Shown here: piece by piece, positions 33,784-45,508 of the stretch
Position numbering within the stretch: the first letter of the stretch is position 1
Layout: the number at the start of each line of letters is the position of its first letter
NCBI GenBank assembly: GCA_013423385.1
Contig: BLZA01000023.1
Location: 54,182-118,181 of the forward strand
DNA: 64,000 bases
Direction of reading: 5' to 3'
From: Naganishia liquefaciens
Taxonomy: Eukaryota; Basidiomycota; Tremellomycetes; Filobasidiales; Filobasidiaceae
The notes under the pieces: generated by a model
Databases searched by the model: none
Told to the model about the DNA's origin: nothing
Seen by the model: only the letters and a program-made list of their open reading frames with translations
Program-made: the position numbers and the translations under genes

Positions 33784-34528
33784 CTACATGCGGAGGACAA
33801 AAGTAGGGGTCTCGTCAAGCTGCTCCTGACATTCGGCATCCACAAGCTTCCTCACGGTTTTCGATGGGACTGGAGTCCGCACGGCCGGCTGTACGAAATC
33901 GGAGCTACGCCTCGTTATCAGGGGTTCCACAAAGCGGATTGATTGCTTGACGGGTCTCTGTTCCGGATGCCCGCTTATGGAAGTTCCGTGCGAAGAGGTA
34001 TGGGCTTTGATAGCGTTATTGGCGTCTTCACAATCGACTACAGATCCTTGAGCGGGACACATTGCTGGCTGTACTTCAGAATGGTCGTGGAGAGTCGCTT
34101 CAAATAATCGCGAAAGCTGCCCAAGGACGACTTCGCGCATCTCATGCAGATCTGTTCGACGGCAAATCATTCCAGATCGCTTCTCCGCCTCGACTACATC
34201 CTTCATGGCTCGAACATCCGCTACGAATGCCTTGAGTGATTCAAGCCGCGCCATACATCGGGATTGCCGTTCCCGGTAAGCATAAATGAATGGCGCTATC
34301 GCATGCAGTTCAGCCTCGAGACGTGTAAGAGGATCAGTACGCCTCGCTTTCGCCAATGATTTCGGTAGTGGCGGAAGGGCTTGTAATGTATCCTGCAGCC
34401 GCCGAGGGAGAGACAAAGTCCCCTTCCTGTGTTGTCAACAGTAAGTCTTTGCAAAGGTCATGTTCCGATGTTGTGGCTTACCCATTCTTGTCAATTCGCC
34501 TACAATGTCGGAATGGCAAAAGACGCAT
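33784..34528 (-). CDS. hypothetical helical protein
   Basis: Two exons: a short first exon from ATG at 34528 (MRLLPFRHCRRIDKNG) joins in phase, through an intron ending ...ttgacaacacag, to a 210-codon exon. The product of about 223 residues is helical in its first half (LTRLEAELHAIAPFIYAYRERQ; LESLKAFVADVRAMKDVVE), suggesting a coiled coil, and disordered afterwards, ending PTFVLRM. No domain recognised. The first exon was chosen because it is the nearest upstream ATG that keeps phase across a canonical gtaagc donor. Confidence 0.5.
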
Positions 34529-34878
34529 GGTAGTCGTGCTGGAGAATTGTCGAGGAAATGGGAATGGAATAGGATGGTAGAATGGCGGACAGAGGAAAAG
34601 AGGGACAATTTTCGACGGCGTGGAGCGCAGAGCCGACACCGGAGCTGCTCGTCGTTATACCTTTATAGCGATTTTATTGCCCGTTGCGGCCTCCTTTCGA
34701 CGTTCAGAGACAGCGCAATCCTTTCTGCAATCCTTTTTGTATCGCCTTCTACAAACACACCACAGAGCGTCTTTCCCAGAAGAGTGTTTCAACATAGTAT
34801 TGATCACGACACCTAACAAGCTAAGCCGATCACGGTCGATACAGAGAAACAACCCACGAAGATGCCCTAACAGGAACT
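34529..34878. other. promoter of the hypothetical gene and EB1 3' flank
   Basis: 350 bp without a gene. Nothing specific recognised. Confidence 0.45.
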
Positions 34879-36169
34879 CTAGAATGTCTCCTCCTCGTCC
34901 GCCAGCTGTCCTTCGTGTTCATGCTGCCTCTGCCTCGCGAACAAGGATACCGACTCCTCGCCATATTGGTGATGCTGTTGTGACGTGCCGAGCTCCTCGT
35001 GCGGGAGACCGCCGTTGTCATTGATAGCCAATTCGTCCATAGGTGGTGCTTCGAAGCCCTCCTATAACATGAAGCATGTCAGTATGACGCAGACGGGGCC
35101 CTTAAATTAATCTTACTTCTGTTGAATAAAGAATTGCCTGGATCTTCAACAAAGTATCGCGTTCGTTCTTGGTGACCTCGGTATCCGGCATCGCCAGACG
35201 TTCCTGAATGATCACCTCAACATCCCTCAGCTGATGGCAAATCACCTTTAGCTTCGTTATCAACAGACGTGAAGCGCCACACCTACCTTGCCGAAGTAGA
35301 ATTGACTCTCCTTTTCAATCGTCGCACTATGGTTATGCAGCTCTTCGACCTGCGCTCGGAGTTCCGCCACTTCTCGTTGATTCACCTGTGCTGCAGCCGA
35401 GGTCACGCGTGCGGGTCCACCTGTGTAGTAGATCAGCTCAATCTCCATTGCCGAATCTTCGCAATCCCCAGAGCCTTACCAATCGGTGTGCGTCTCGGTG
35501 CACTGCCTGAGCTGACCCGACCGTTCGCAGATGGCCTCACCGCTGCGACTGCTGGGTTTGCCACCGATGCTACTTGTCCACCGCTATTCGAGGGTCCGTT
35601 AGCACAGACTTTCACAGCCAGATTACCTGTTCACTCACGCCCGGCCTACAGGATCATACTCCTCGCCATGCCAGTGTGCATCCCAGAATTTTTTCAACCA
35701 CTGCGTAAACTCCAAGTTGTCCTGCATCTTGCATTTCGTCAACTTGTCCACCGGGATCGGCTTGTCGATACGGTGTTTCTTGAATGCGGCCTGGAGGACC
35801 TTGTAGTTGTTGAGGTATTCGTATTCTTGACGTGCGTTGAGCTTGACACGGGTCATCGGCAGGTCACCTGATCAGACAAATTGGTTAGCACTCAAACTGA
35901 ATCAAGAGAACAGACAGCATACCAAAGATGGAGTCGATCAGCTGATCGCACATCACAAAGTCATATCAGAATCGCCATTCGGGTCAACGGAGCCAGTTAA
36001 GCTCACCTGGCAATAGACCGCACCAGTACCACATTCCTCGATCTTGCTAATCCCAGCCTGTGTCACGCTGTTGATCCATCTCAGCAATTCGACTCGAGCT
36101 GCCAATGGGACCGATCAGTTTCCCAAACCGCGAGAAAAGAGGCTGTCGTCCTGGCTTACATTCGCCCAT
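34879..36169 (-). CDS. BIM1: EB1/Bim1/Mal3 microtubule plus-end tracking protein
   Basis: The protein binds growing microtubule ends and recruits other tip proteins in spindle and cytoplasmic arrays. Exon one is only ATG GGC GAA T, joining to a CH domain: RVELLRWINSV, ECGTGAVYCQ, LIDSIFGDLPMTRVKLNARQ, then EYEYLLNNYKVL-like text reading EYEYLNNYKVLQAAFKKH and DNLEFTQWLKKFWDAH. All are family hallmarks, in order over about residues 1-125. A basic, Ala/Ser/Pro-rich linker follows (ANPAVAAVRPSANGRVSSG), then the EB1 coiled-coil domain (REVAELRAQVEELHNHSATI; ESQFYFGKVG; RDTLLKIQAILY), and an acidic tail ending EEETF. EB1 tails normally end EEY or EEF; here the penultimate residue is Thr. At least six introns, two of them within the first 25 codons. 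Identification is certain; no breaks. Confidence 0.94.
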
Positions 36170-36801
36170 GATGTCGTCTCAAAATGGATGAGGAGCTTAT
36201 CAGTGATGCTTTGCGTAGTAAAGCAGACGCTGATCGGGTCGACTTGAATTCCGAAAGGGAGAGAATGGTTGATGCACTTTCTAAGCTGCAAGCTTCGCAG
36301 GTGGGCGAGGTTATGATGGGCATTAGCGAGGGTATGTCCGGGTCCGAGCGGTCTGAGCCCGCCACTGTCGTTAGCTTTTCTAAAGGGGCTCTTTCGGCTG
36401 TTTTCTGTACGTCCATCGGCTCGGAAGCTTCTTCAGATTCCCGGCACGTCCCCGCACGTGGCCGGAATATGACGTACAACAATCGAACAAAATACGAGAC
36501 ACGACTGGCCAGCGCAAGTTGCTGGAATTGATGACGGTCAAATGCTTAGCCCTCCTTCCAAAGCGATTCCCCTTCTTTCCATTGGGTGGACGTGTATGAC
36601 ACACTGCACAGATCGTGATTGGCCCGATGACAGGAAAGTAGCGGCGAGTAGTATATAAACCGCTGGCGTTGCGATGTGAGAAGGTTCACGCCTGTCGCCA
36701 CGATCTTGGATGAGGCGTTCGTTTCTACAACTCAAGTGAGCATTTCTCAGCCAGCCAGAGCTCGTCGTGTACTGACCATTTGCAGACAACACACACCTAG
36801 C
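36170..36801. other. divergent promoter region between EB1 and catalase
   Basis: 632 bp. TATATAA at about 36652-36658 lies 145 bp upstream of the catalase ATG and is the best TATA candidate. The open frame at 36184-36531 (plus) looks like chance. Confidence 0.5.
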
Positions 36802-38834
36802 ATGTCGCAGTTCATCGCTCAAACGTTGAAGAACATTCCGGGCGTAGATCCCCGGTTGCCCCAGCGAGCGCAAGCTTTCAGCGCACTGAATGATGGTCCC
36901 GCGGAGACCGCCGCCCGATTGGCGGGTCTGGTACAGCAGGACCATGCCAAGGACGATTCGCCTCTGTAAGCCTCAATGCATTGCTCGAGCTGAACATAGG
37001 CTGAAACTCTGTCAGATACACCGGAAACTTTGGTCAAGTCTTGCCGGACAGCGGTCACCCGTTGAACATCGGTGGCATTCCTTACCAGGGTGACACCATG
37101 CTTTTGGAGAAGCAACAGGTAAGCTCATGCTCTTGCTTGTCAAATCGCGATCCTAACAGCCCTCCCCTTCAGGCGTTCGACCGATCCAAGATTCAGGAAC
37201 GAATCGTCCACCCCGCCGGATGGGCTGCCTTTGGCAAATTCGTTGTCACCAAAGACGTCAGCCACCTCACCAAAGCCTCCTTCCTTTCCACTGTCGGCAA
37301 GGAGACTCCCATCTTCTGCAGACTCTCCACCGTTACCTACGGGCGAGAATACCCGGACTCTGCTCGAAACCCGCGAGGCCACGCCGTCAAGTTTTACACC
37401 GAAGACGGAAACTACGATCTCGTCGGCTTGAACTTCCCCATTTTCTTCGTTCGTGACCCATTCCAGGGACCGGACAATATTCGATCCCAGCAACGACACC
37501 CAAAGTCTTTCCTGCTCGACTATAACGCCTGGTTCGATTTCCTTGCCAATGTCCCGGAATCGAATCACGCCGGTCTTATGCTTCTCTCAGACCACGCAAC
37601 GCCTGTTAGGTAAGCTTCAGTTCATCTCGTGGCCTATCATACACCTCTGACGTATTGTTTTGCATTTTCAAGTCATTATTTCAATGCGTATGGCGCGCAC
37701 ACCTTCCGCTGGAGCAACAAGGAGGGCAAGGCGGTCTATATCAAGTACCACTGGCTGGCCGAGCACGGTGCTAAGCAATTCAACTTCGATGAAGCGCTTG
37801 TTGCGTGCGGAGAGGACCCTGATTATGCCAAGCGTGACCTCTTCGAGTAAGTGGTGACTTCTCCGAGGCTGGAACTATGTGCTTATCGCTTTTTTGCAGG
37901 ACTATCGACCGAGGAGAGAGCGTCAAGTGGAAGATGATGATCCAAGTCATGCAGCCCGAGCAGGTCGAATCCCTCGAATTTGATCCCTTCGATGTCACTG
38001 GTATGCATTCCGACCCTTAGTGGCTTTGAGTGTGCTGACCTGCGACCAGCCATTTGGCCACGTGCACAATTCCCGATGCAGGAGGTCGGATACATGGAGT
38101 TGAACCGAAACCCTGAAGACTACCACCGAGACGTCGAACAAGCCGCGTTCTCTCCGGGCTCGCTCGTCCCTGGTATCGAACTTTCGCCCGATACCCTGCT
38201 TCAGTGGCGAGCATTCTTTTACCGAGATGCCCAGTACCATCGTCTCCAGTCCGCCAACATCCATCAGATTCCCGTCAACTGCCCGTTCATGTCCAAATTC
38301 CACTCACCGGACAATTACAACGGGTCCATGCGAGTCGATGCCAACAGCGGCAGCAAGCCCGTGTACTTCCCCAACTCGTATCACAAGGCTGCCCCGTCGA
38401 CCAAGACGACTCCTTCATTCGGTGGAGCCGAGTATCAGGAGACCCCTTACCAGGTCGCCAGCAACGTCGTGTCCCGAAAGAGCCATTGGTCTCACGAGGG
38501 TACAACCAAGGAATACGTTCAAGTTCGGGAGCTATACCAGCGGGTCATGTCTGAGAAGCAACGTGCCAACCTTCACTCAAACACCGCCCGTCTTTTGAAG
38601 TTTGCCGACGCAATCGTTCAAAAGAACTACCTCATTCAAATCTGGGCCATCGACCCCAATTACGCAAAGGGTATCTACGCACTCTTGCCTGATGATGACA
38701 AGAAGCAGAGCCTGGACTTGCAGGAAATCGAGCAGGCCAGTAAGACGGCGCATATGGTCAACAAGAACCCGGAGTTCTTTGCGCGAAACAAGGGCAAGAG
38801 CTTTATGGGCATGAGTGTCACGCCCGACTACTAA
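36802..38834 (+). CDS. catalase, divergent clade
   Basis: A heme enzyme breaking down hydrogen peroxide. The start MSQFIAQTLKNIPGVDPRL is on a 164-nt first exon. Family landmarks follow in order: ERIVHPAGWAAFGKF with the distal His, RNPRGHAVKFYTEDGNYDLV and GLNFPIFFVRD with the catalytic Asn, VPESNHAGLMLLSD, and AYGAHTFRW. The proximal heme region reads QWRAFFYRDAQYHRL, keeping the Arg and the heme-ligand Tyr but with RD where most catalases have PD. QIPVNCP and YFPNSY follow. Five short introns. The product of about 520 residues ends SVTPDY, so it has no SKL-type signal, and no signal peptide is seen; a cytosolic small-subunit catalase is likely (inference). The several departures from consensus make activity worth testing. 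Confidence 0.9.
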
Positions 38835-39773
38835 ATGGAGATAGTACTAGTGTATACGTGGATCTCAGTTGTACAAATCAAGCGGCTTTGAACCGTCAAA
38901 TGTTGATCAAGATGAGAATATAATATGCCCCTGCGAGAAATGGAAGGTGTTTATCATCCTGCTTGCCTGAATTGAGCGCGAAAAGGGGGGGCCCTTGTCC
39001 AACGCCCCCTCAATCCCAAGGCCACGGTTACGTACTCTTTCAGTCTCTGCTCTAAAGCTTGTACTCCTGGTTTATATGTAGAACGGGTAGTGTACGATGC
39101 TGCCAAGCTGGTCCGACTGGCTGATGGCGATTAATAAAGTTCGATCGAAGGGTTATTTTCCGGCAGTTTTATGCCAGCAGTCGTTTCTTGGGGTAAGGTT
39201 TGTCAACTCATGTGATCCTTCCTTCTATCGGACAAGAATCAGAATTGCAACTTGGTCACGATGTATTCAGGCAAAGGCCTTCGGCCCACACTGGATGGAA
39301 CCAGGCAAGGGCCGAGACGAGAACGCACTGAAGAGTCCGCCGACTTTGCAAGATGTGGCTGTGCCTCGTCAACCTTTACCCACCAACCCTTCCCTGCTCC
39401 TTGATCGGCAAATTGATTACAGACTTCCTTGCGTTGCACAAACCTTTGTCATTTCGCCTTGAACACTAACGGAAGAACCGTTTCGTATTTTCGATGGAGT
39501 ATGACCCGAGCTCGATTAACACCGCTTTCTTGCCTCCTTCCTTTGACTCTTTTTTCCGCCAGATCGTCTGATCTGGCAGGATCGAAACTTCAAGCTACTT
39601 ACATAACGTCTAACAAGAAAAACTGCCCTCTGATTGAGCATCAGTCGGAAAGCCACAATTCCTTGTCGCATTCCGTCTTCCGAACCTAAAGGTCCTGAAC
39701 AAATCATCGCTCTTGCACCGGCGCTCACGTCAATACTCTAGAGATCAATCATATTGCGCCTTATCAGCTTCAG
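38835..39773. other. spacer, no confident gene
   Basis: The catalase 3' flank is followed by a G-run (about 38982-38990) and open frames such as 39097-39462 (plus), which have no family match. CTTATCAGC-rich sequence precedes the next ATG but no TATA box is obvious. Confidence 0.45.
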
Positions 39774-41577
39774 ATGTCTTCCTCGAACTCCCTTCAGAGC
39801 ACAACTGACAATCCAGAGCCCTCGCTCTTGAATGATCATCAGAAACGAGAATTGGGGGATATTCTTACTGCAGGAAAAAATTCGTTGGCAAGGGTTCCCT
39901 CAGAGGGATTGGGCGAGAAAGTTGGCGACCTGCCACCCTTGCTTGATCAGCTACTTGATTATGCGACTCAAGGGAAATTCACCACTCGGCATGCCTATGC
40001 GTTGTACTTCCTGCGAGATAAGCTCAGGATATTGGAGAAGCAGACTGCAGCATTTCAAGCGAAGCGCAAATTACACCAAAGGCGACAGCCGATTGACGAC
40101 GATCCACAGTGGAAAGATCTATGGCCATCTCTCCATGCGCTAGTCAAATTCACCGACGACTTACAAACACGTCTTGATCACGCCCTCTCACTGCATTTCA
40201 CTTCCGATGATGTTGAAGGGTCCGCCGTTCATCTAGGATATTTCAGATATAAACCCGAATCCGACAGTTTGGCCATTCTCAGAAGTCGAAAGTTTCAGGC
40301 CAGGAAAGGCGGACAAATTTATCGGGCTGATATCGAACAAGGGGTGCAAAGGTCTTTCGACAACGTCAACCGGAAAGCCACAGCGTCGGAGTTATGTGGG
40401 AAGCTAGCGAATGTCAAGGAGATGTCGCAAATGTCGTTCTTGCCCACGGATCCCCAGTTCAAAGAGGACTACTTGAAATTCACGTGTAGTGCAATCGAAA
40501 GCTCAATTCATTTTGCGCTTGACACGGTGACACCGTCATTCGAGCTGTCCTCTTTGTCGCATGAAGGGGAACAAGCTACTGGCATCCAGGCAGGAGGCTC
40601 ATTGATCGTGACCCAAAAGGAGCTACAAGAAATAACGAACGCCTTTAAAGATTTACTCGCTATGCTGGAGCCAATATTGGGCAAGGTTGCGACATCTGAA
40701 GCGAAATCCAGGAGCAAAGCTGTTTTAATTCTTCAAGAGTGGATCGAGCAGAAGGATGACATCTTGAGCGCTGTAGCCGAATCGTCGAGGTCTTTGACGA
40801 CACATGGCTTTCATGCGCTATAGCGGCTGCTGAACAGTTTGGATGCGATCCTTGATGTTGAATACCATGGCAGGGGGTCACGTAGTCTCGTCCGGCTTCT
40901 CGAGACATTCTCTGCAGATAAGGGTTTCAGGGATTCCATTCGCCCAGACACGCCGGCGAGTCGCGTGAGGCAAATAAGGCTGGTTGTCTGGAAGCTCTTG
41001 AACGCTCTACCTGGAGGCGGAGAAGAAGCCAAATTGATCCGCCTTGCCGCTTTCAATCCCAGTAGTGACTCAGAGGGATCTATGATTCAGCCAGACAGCA
41101 TATACGCTTTGACATTCTCAGACAATGCGGTGTCCGAAAGGCCATCTCAACAGACCAGAAAGACTAGGCTCGTAGTTGACAGCGAAAGTCTCCAGGATTT
41201 TGCGGCTCTCACTGACAGTTTGATTGCCCAGTTGAACGCTGCCAAACAAGACGGGCGCTTCACACATGATTTGAAGACAGTGCAAGGTCGACTCAAAGTC
41301 CTTCAAGATGGTGTCATGCAACCATCTATCGAAGAAGAGGGAGTCGATGCCACGAATTCTCAAGCCTTCTCAACCATTCTGTCAGCCACAGAGACCGCTG
41401 TCTCCACTCTTCTCACTCGTGAAGAAAGTCCGGCCTCCGGAGCAGGAACGGTAGCAGGACACGAGGTAGGCAGCATCAGTGGGTCATGCTGCCGCCGATC
41501 TCGCTGACACACTTCCATAGAGCACTGAGCGAACAGCTGATACATTGATGCATGATCGACCTGAAACACCGCAGTGA
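39774..41577 (+). CDS. unrecognised 565-residue helical protein
   Basis: I do not recognise this protein. The start MSSSNSLQSTTDNPEPSLLN leads a long helical region (LPPLLDQLLDYATQG; YALYFLRDKLRILEKQ; LHALVKFTDDLQTRLDHAL). The frame meets a TAG at 40821-40823 and then stays open in the same frame for 228 codons. The simplest explanation is a 51-nt intron (40773-40823, gtagcc...ctatag) whose acceptor is that TAG; it is a whole number of codons and starts and ends in phase 0. A second, 55-nt intron (41466-41520, gtaggc...cgctgacac...catag) gives a C terminus ending DRPETPQ at 41577; if it is retained the protein ends at 41507. No membrane helices or known motifs; mostly alpha-helical and soluble. 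Confidence 0.62.
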
Positions 41578-42007
41578 TCCGAGTAGACGGACCTTGCAAT
41601 GTAGCTCGATGATGCACCCGCGTTTGGTGGCAAGGCGCCGCTCGAACTGTAGACGCGGGTGGCGCGTTTCGTAATCTGTCTTTCACATTTTATGTATAAC
41701 AGTCAATGTATTCTATGCGCATCGCGTTCAATATACGGGGATCTGAGGTTGCGGAGCGCCTCGGATGTTACGGATGCGCCGAGCAAGGACGCGGACACGA
41801 GCCAACCCTGAAACGCAAACGACTGGCTTGTACAGTCCGCGTGCACAATGTACATACAGCAATCAACGCGTAGCGGAATCAAAAACGCCCGGGAAGCTGG
41901 CAGCGAGCGAGGACGTTGATGAGTTGCGTTGATCGCTCAACATATCATCGACAACTTGCTCCTTTGCTCCGACACCACAGCATCTGACACTAACGAGGGA
42001 CATCAAC
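41578..42007. other. promoter region of CDC12
   Basis: 430 bp without a recognised gene. TATGTATAA at about 41691 is a possible TATA or 3'-end element. Confidence 0.4.
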
Positions 42008-43900
42008 ATGGTCGGCAACGGAATTGGAATCGCAAAGTAGGCTATGCCCATGCTATCCGTTCACCAAGGCTGACAATTCCGTATAGCTTGCCCAACCAGC
42101 GACACAAGCTCGTCGCCAAAAATGGCGCCCACTTCACCTTGATGGTCGTCGGTATGCCACAAAGCACTGGTCATCTTGTCATTCGCTGACTTCTCTCGTA
42201 GGCGAATCCGGTCTCGGCAAGTCGACATGGATCAATACCCTTTTCTCGACCGAACTCTCTCCGCCAAAGAACTACCGCGCGAGGTATACGAAGCAGATGA
42301 GCAGGGGGACAGAAGTGGAGATCATGAAGGCGGAGCTGGAAGAGAGGGGATTCACGTTGAAGGTGAGTGTGTGAGCGGTCTAGCGGCGGTCATCGGCGTG
42401 AATGTTCGACAAATGGTGTGAGAAGCCACCGGGAGACGGAGTGCAAAATGTCTCCTCTCATACTGCATGGGAGACAATTCGACGTGGCTTCAAAGCTTGT
42501 CTGACGTGTGGAAATGCACCAAACCTCATCATTTGCTACAAAGTAAAATGCGACTCGCCGCCTGCATATACAGAACCACAAAAGCAGACCAAGGCCCTGC
42601 AATACCACGCGGAAACTGACTTCCTGGTTTTCACAGCTCACGATCATCGAGACGCCCGGATTCGGTGACTACGTGGACAACAGAGAAAGGTAGGTCTTGT
42701 TGGCAGATAGCTTAAAATGTCCATAACATAGTCTTTCACCTTAGCTGGTCTCCTATTGTCGACTTCCTGGACGACCAGCACGAAAACTTTATGCGTCAAG
42801 AACAACAGCCGCATCGCACAGACAAGGTAGACATGAGGGTGCATGCGTGTATTTACTTTATTACACCAAACGGCCATTCGTTAGTATTCCAGTGGTTCTT
42901 GTCGAAAAGCACTGACAGGCGTTATCCAGGTTGAAGCCGCTCGATATCGAAACGATGAAACGACTTGGCTCGCGGGTCAACTTGATTCCCGTGATCGCAA
43001 AGGCGGATACGATGACCCCGCAAGACATTCTGACCTTCAAGGAGAACGTACGTAACAGGCTCTGAGGGAAGCCACCAGTTGCTGACGGACAATCTCAACA
43101 GGTCCGCAAGGTCATTGCTGCTCAGGGGATCAAGGTGTACGTTCCACCAGTGGACGCAGACGATGAAGCGAGTGCGGAACACTCACAGGCCCTGATGGTA
43201 AGCCGTCGTCATATCGAACAAGCATCGATGGCTCACCCTATGAACAGTCTGCGATGCCGTTCTCCATCATCGGAAGCACCGAGGATGTTACGACCTCAGA
43301 CGGTCGTGTCGTTAAGGGACGTCAGTACCGCTGGGGCGTGGCTGAAGGTAGGCTCTATGCATTCTTTTGAGACTTTGATCTTACATTTCTGTCTCGCAGT
43401 CGACAACGAGTCCCACTGCGACTTCCGCAAACTCCGTTCCCTCTTGCTGCGCGTGCACATGCTCGACCTGGTATCGACGACCGAAGAGACTCATTATGAG
43501 GCCTACCGCCAGACGCAGATGGAGACGCGCAAATTTGGCGAAGCAAAGGTCAAGAAGCTTGATAACCCCAAATTCAAGGAAGAAGAAGAGTTGTTGCGCA
43601 AGCGATTTACGGAGCAGGTCAAGCTCGAGGAAGCGAGGTTCAGGCAATGGGAACAACATGTGAGTGGCGGCCGCGGCAAGACGCGTCAGACGAGCTGACT
43701 GGCTGCCCTGATGCAGCTCATTGCGGAACGAGACCGTCTGAACAAGGATCTCGAGAATGCGCATTCCGCGATCAAGCAGCTCGAGGTGAGTTCTGCCGCA
43801 TAATGACGCAGTCAGAGCGTATCTGACATCAGAGTCACAGGCCGAAGTGGACGCCTTGAGCGCATACCAGCGAAGTCAGGGCACTCTTCGGGGTCGATAA
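42008..43900 (+). CDS. CDC12: septin, Cdc12/AspC type
   Basis: A septin GTPase that assembles with other septins into filaments at the bud neck and septum. Exon one is MVGNGIGIA; the GTPase domain begins after LPNQRHKLVAKNGAHFTLMV. G1 is GESGLGKS. G3 reads ETPGFGD, with Glu where many septins have Asp. G4 is AKAD. Septin-unique segments are DMRVHACIYFITPNGH, LKPLDIETMKRLGSRVNLIP and GRQYRWGVAEVDNESHCDF. A C-terminal coiled coil (KFKEEEELLRKRFTEQVKLE; LIAERDRLNKDLENAHSAI) follows and the protein ends TLRGR. The combination of EVDNESHCDFRKLRSLLLR, TRKFGEA and the coiled coil points to the Cdc12 subgroup. About nine short introns. The start codon is the only in-frame ATG before the conserved part. 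Confidence 0.92.
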
Positions 43901-44289
43901 GCTTGTGGTCGCTTTGCCCCTTGATGATATACGAGTTTGTGCCTTCATGTTTGTCTTCTTGTATCGTCGCGTCGCCCCTGACGCCGCCGCCATCTTTGCA
44001 TGTATGGATTCTTGCGAGATCTTATGACGACCCCTTGTTCATTGGCAGGAGCCCGCCGCGATATGTATTTCTTTGTATTGCACAGCGGTCAGCTTGGCAA
44101 AGCGAAATACAGAACGGCTTGAGTTGATGGCGACATGTGTAGCCGAACATCGTCGCGTGTGCACCGGCCGCCGCAAGTGAGCGAGCGCTGCTGCGAGTCC
44201 CCGCCGGTGCGGAGCGGTTGTCAACGTCATGAACATGGGTAATGCTGTCCTCAGCCAACTTCTCCTGGTTCGACGTAGGCCCAAACGAC
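43901..44289. other. spacer between CDC12 and the PRELI gene
   Basis: About 390 bp with no gene recognised; it must contain the PRELI gene promoter. Confidence 0.4.
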
Positions 44290-45095
44290 ATGGTCAAGCT
44301 ATTCCAGAACGACATCAGTTTCCAGTATGTCTGCTGCAACTGGGAGCGAGTGCGCTACTAACACCTCGAAAGGTATCCCTGGTCAACGACAACACTCGGA
44401 TTCTGGCGCAAATATCCGAATCCTTACGCGACCCATGTTCTCAGCATCGATACGCTCTCGCGGTCACTGGATCCAAAAACAGGCGCTCTGCGGACGGAAA
44501 GGCTGATGAGAGTTCGCCAAGGCGTGCCGGTGGGTTCCCTGTAGGAGATTGATGTGATATGTACTGATCGGCATTCTTCAGAAATGGATCATGCGGGTAT
44601 GTCCAGCCGTCTCGGCTCTGCACGATTACTTACTGCTTCATAGATACTCGGAGCCGCGGAGGATACATGGATACGGGAGATTGTCTGGGTAGATCCTATA
44701 GCCAAGATCACGAGCATGGTCTCCATCAACATGTCCCTCTCGGAATACGTGTAAGCTCAAACCTTTCCGCAGCAGTACCCCTTCTGAAGCTCGATTACAG
44801 ACAATGTATCGAGTTGATCTCATATACACCCGACGAAGCATCACCAAACAACTCGACACTCTTCACACAGCGCGCACACATCACCTCCCCGCCCGCCGGG
44901 CTGCCGCCGTACGCACCCTCGAGTGGCCCGGGCCAACCACTCTCCAAAAGCATGTCGCGCATCCTGCGGAAAGTTGGCGCCAAACTCGAGACGTCCGGTG
45001 TCGAGCGATTCGGGATGAATGCAGGAACGGGCAAGCTCGGGTTCGAGGGAGTGCTCAAGGGCGTCCAGGAGCAAATGGCAGACGAGACTAGATAA
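44290..45095 (+). CDS. PRELI/MSF1-domain mitochondrial lipid-transfer protein (Ups2-like)
   Basis: Ups proteins carry phospholipids across the mitochondrial intermembrane space together with Mdm35; Ups2-type members carry phosphatidylserine (family knowledge). Exon one reads MVKLFQNDISFQ and joins, through an intron with a perfect CTAAC branch site, to YPWSTTTLGFWRKYPNPYA, the PRELI signature. THVLSIDTLSRSLDPKTG, LRTERLMRVRQGVP and KWIMRILGAAEDTWIREIVW follow, and later NSTLFTQRAHIT. The C-terminal helix ends FGMNAGTGKLGFEGVLK. The QGVPKWIM stretch favours the Ups2/Ups3 side of the family. About 210 residues, a little longer than yeast Ups2 because of a Pro/Gly-rich insert after the beta sheet (PPAGLPPYAPSSGPGQP). 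No classical presequence, as usual for the family. Confidence 0.88.
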
Positions 45096-45508
45096 ATGGC
45101 CTTTGGGCAGGCTGACGGCTTTGACCGTCTTTCAGCACACAAAACAGCACAGCAAACGACACCGCTCAACCGCACACGGTCCAGCACGGCTTCAACCAGC
45201 CTGCCGGCAAGACAGCACGTTCAACAGCTTCATCAGGTAGCGTCCAGGCTCAACCACTCGAACGACCGCTGCGCACAGGGGTGCAGCGGTCGCGCTATCG
45301 ACCTCATACAAGAGCCACGAAAAGGAAAGACTCGAGATCATCCGTAGATTCTCCGTTGTAGCGCGAAAGTTGCGCACTAGCATGCGAAAAGCCGGGCCCC
45401 TTCACAAGGTTGAAGGTCCGCTTTCGCGAACAAATGATTGATAGTACATGCGAAATAAACATGAAAGACAAGGTTACCGACGAGTCAAACGACTCGACTC
45501 GCCCGGGA
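45096..45508. other. convergent spacer
   Basis: 413 bp between the stops of the PRELI gene and NOT2. Nothing recognised. Confidence 0.45.

Noticed and set aside
37140-37568. 142-codon minus-strand frame
   Set aside because: Antisense of the best-conserved catalase exon.
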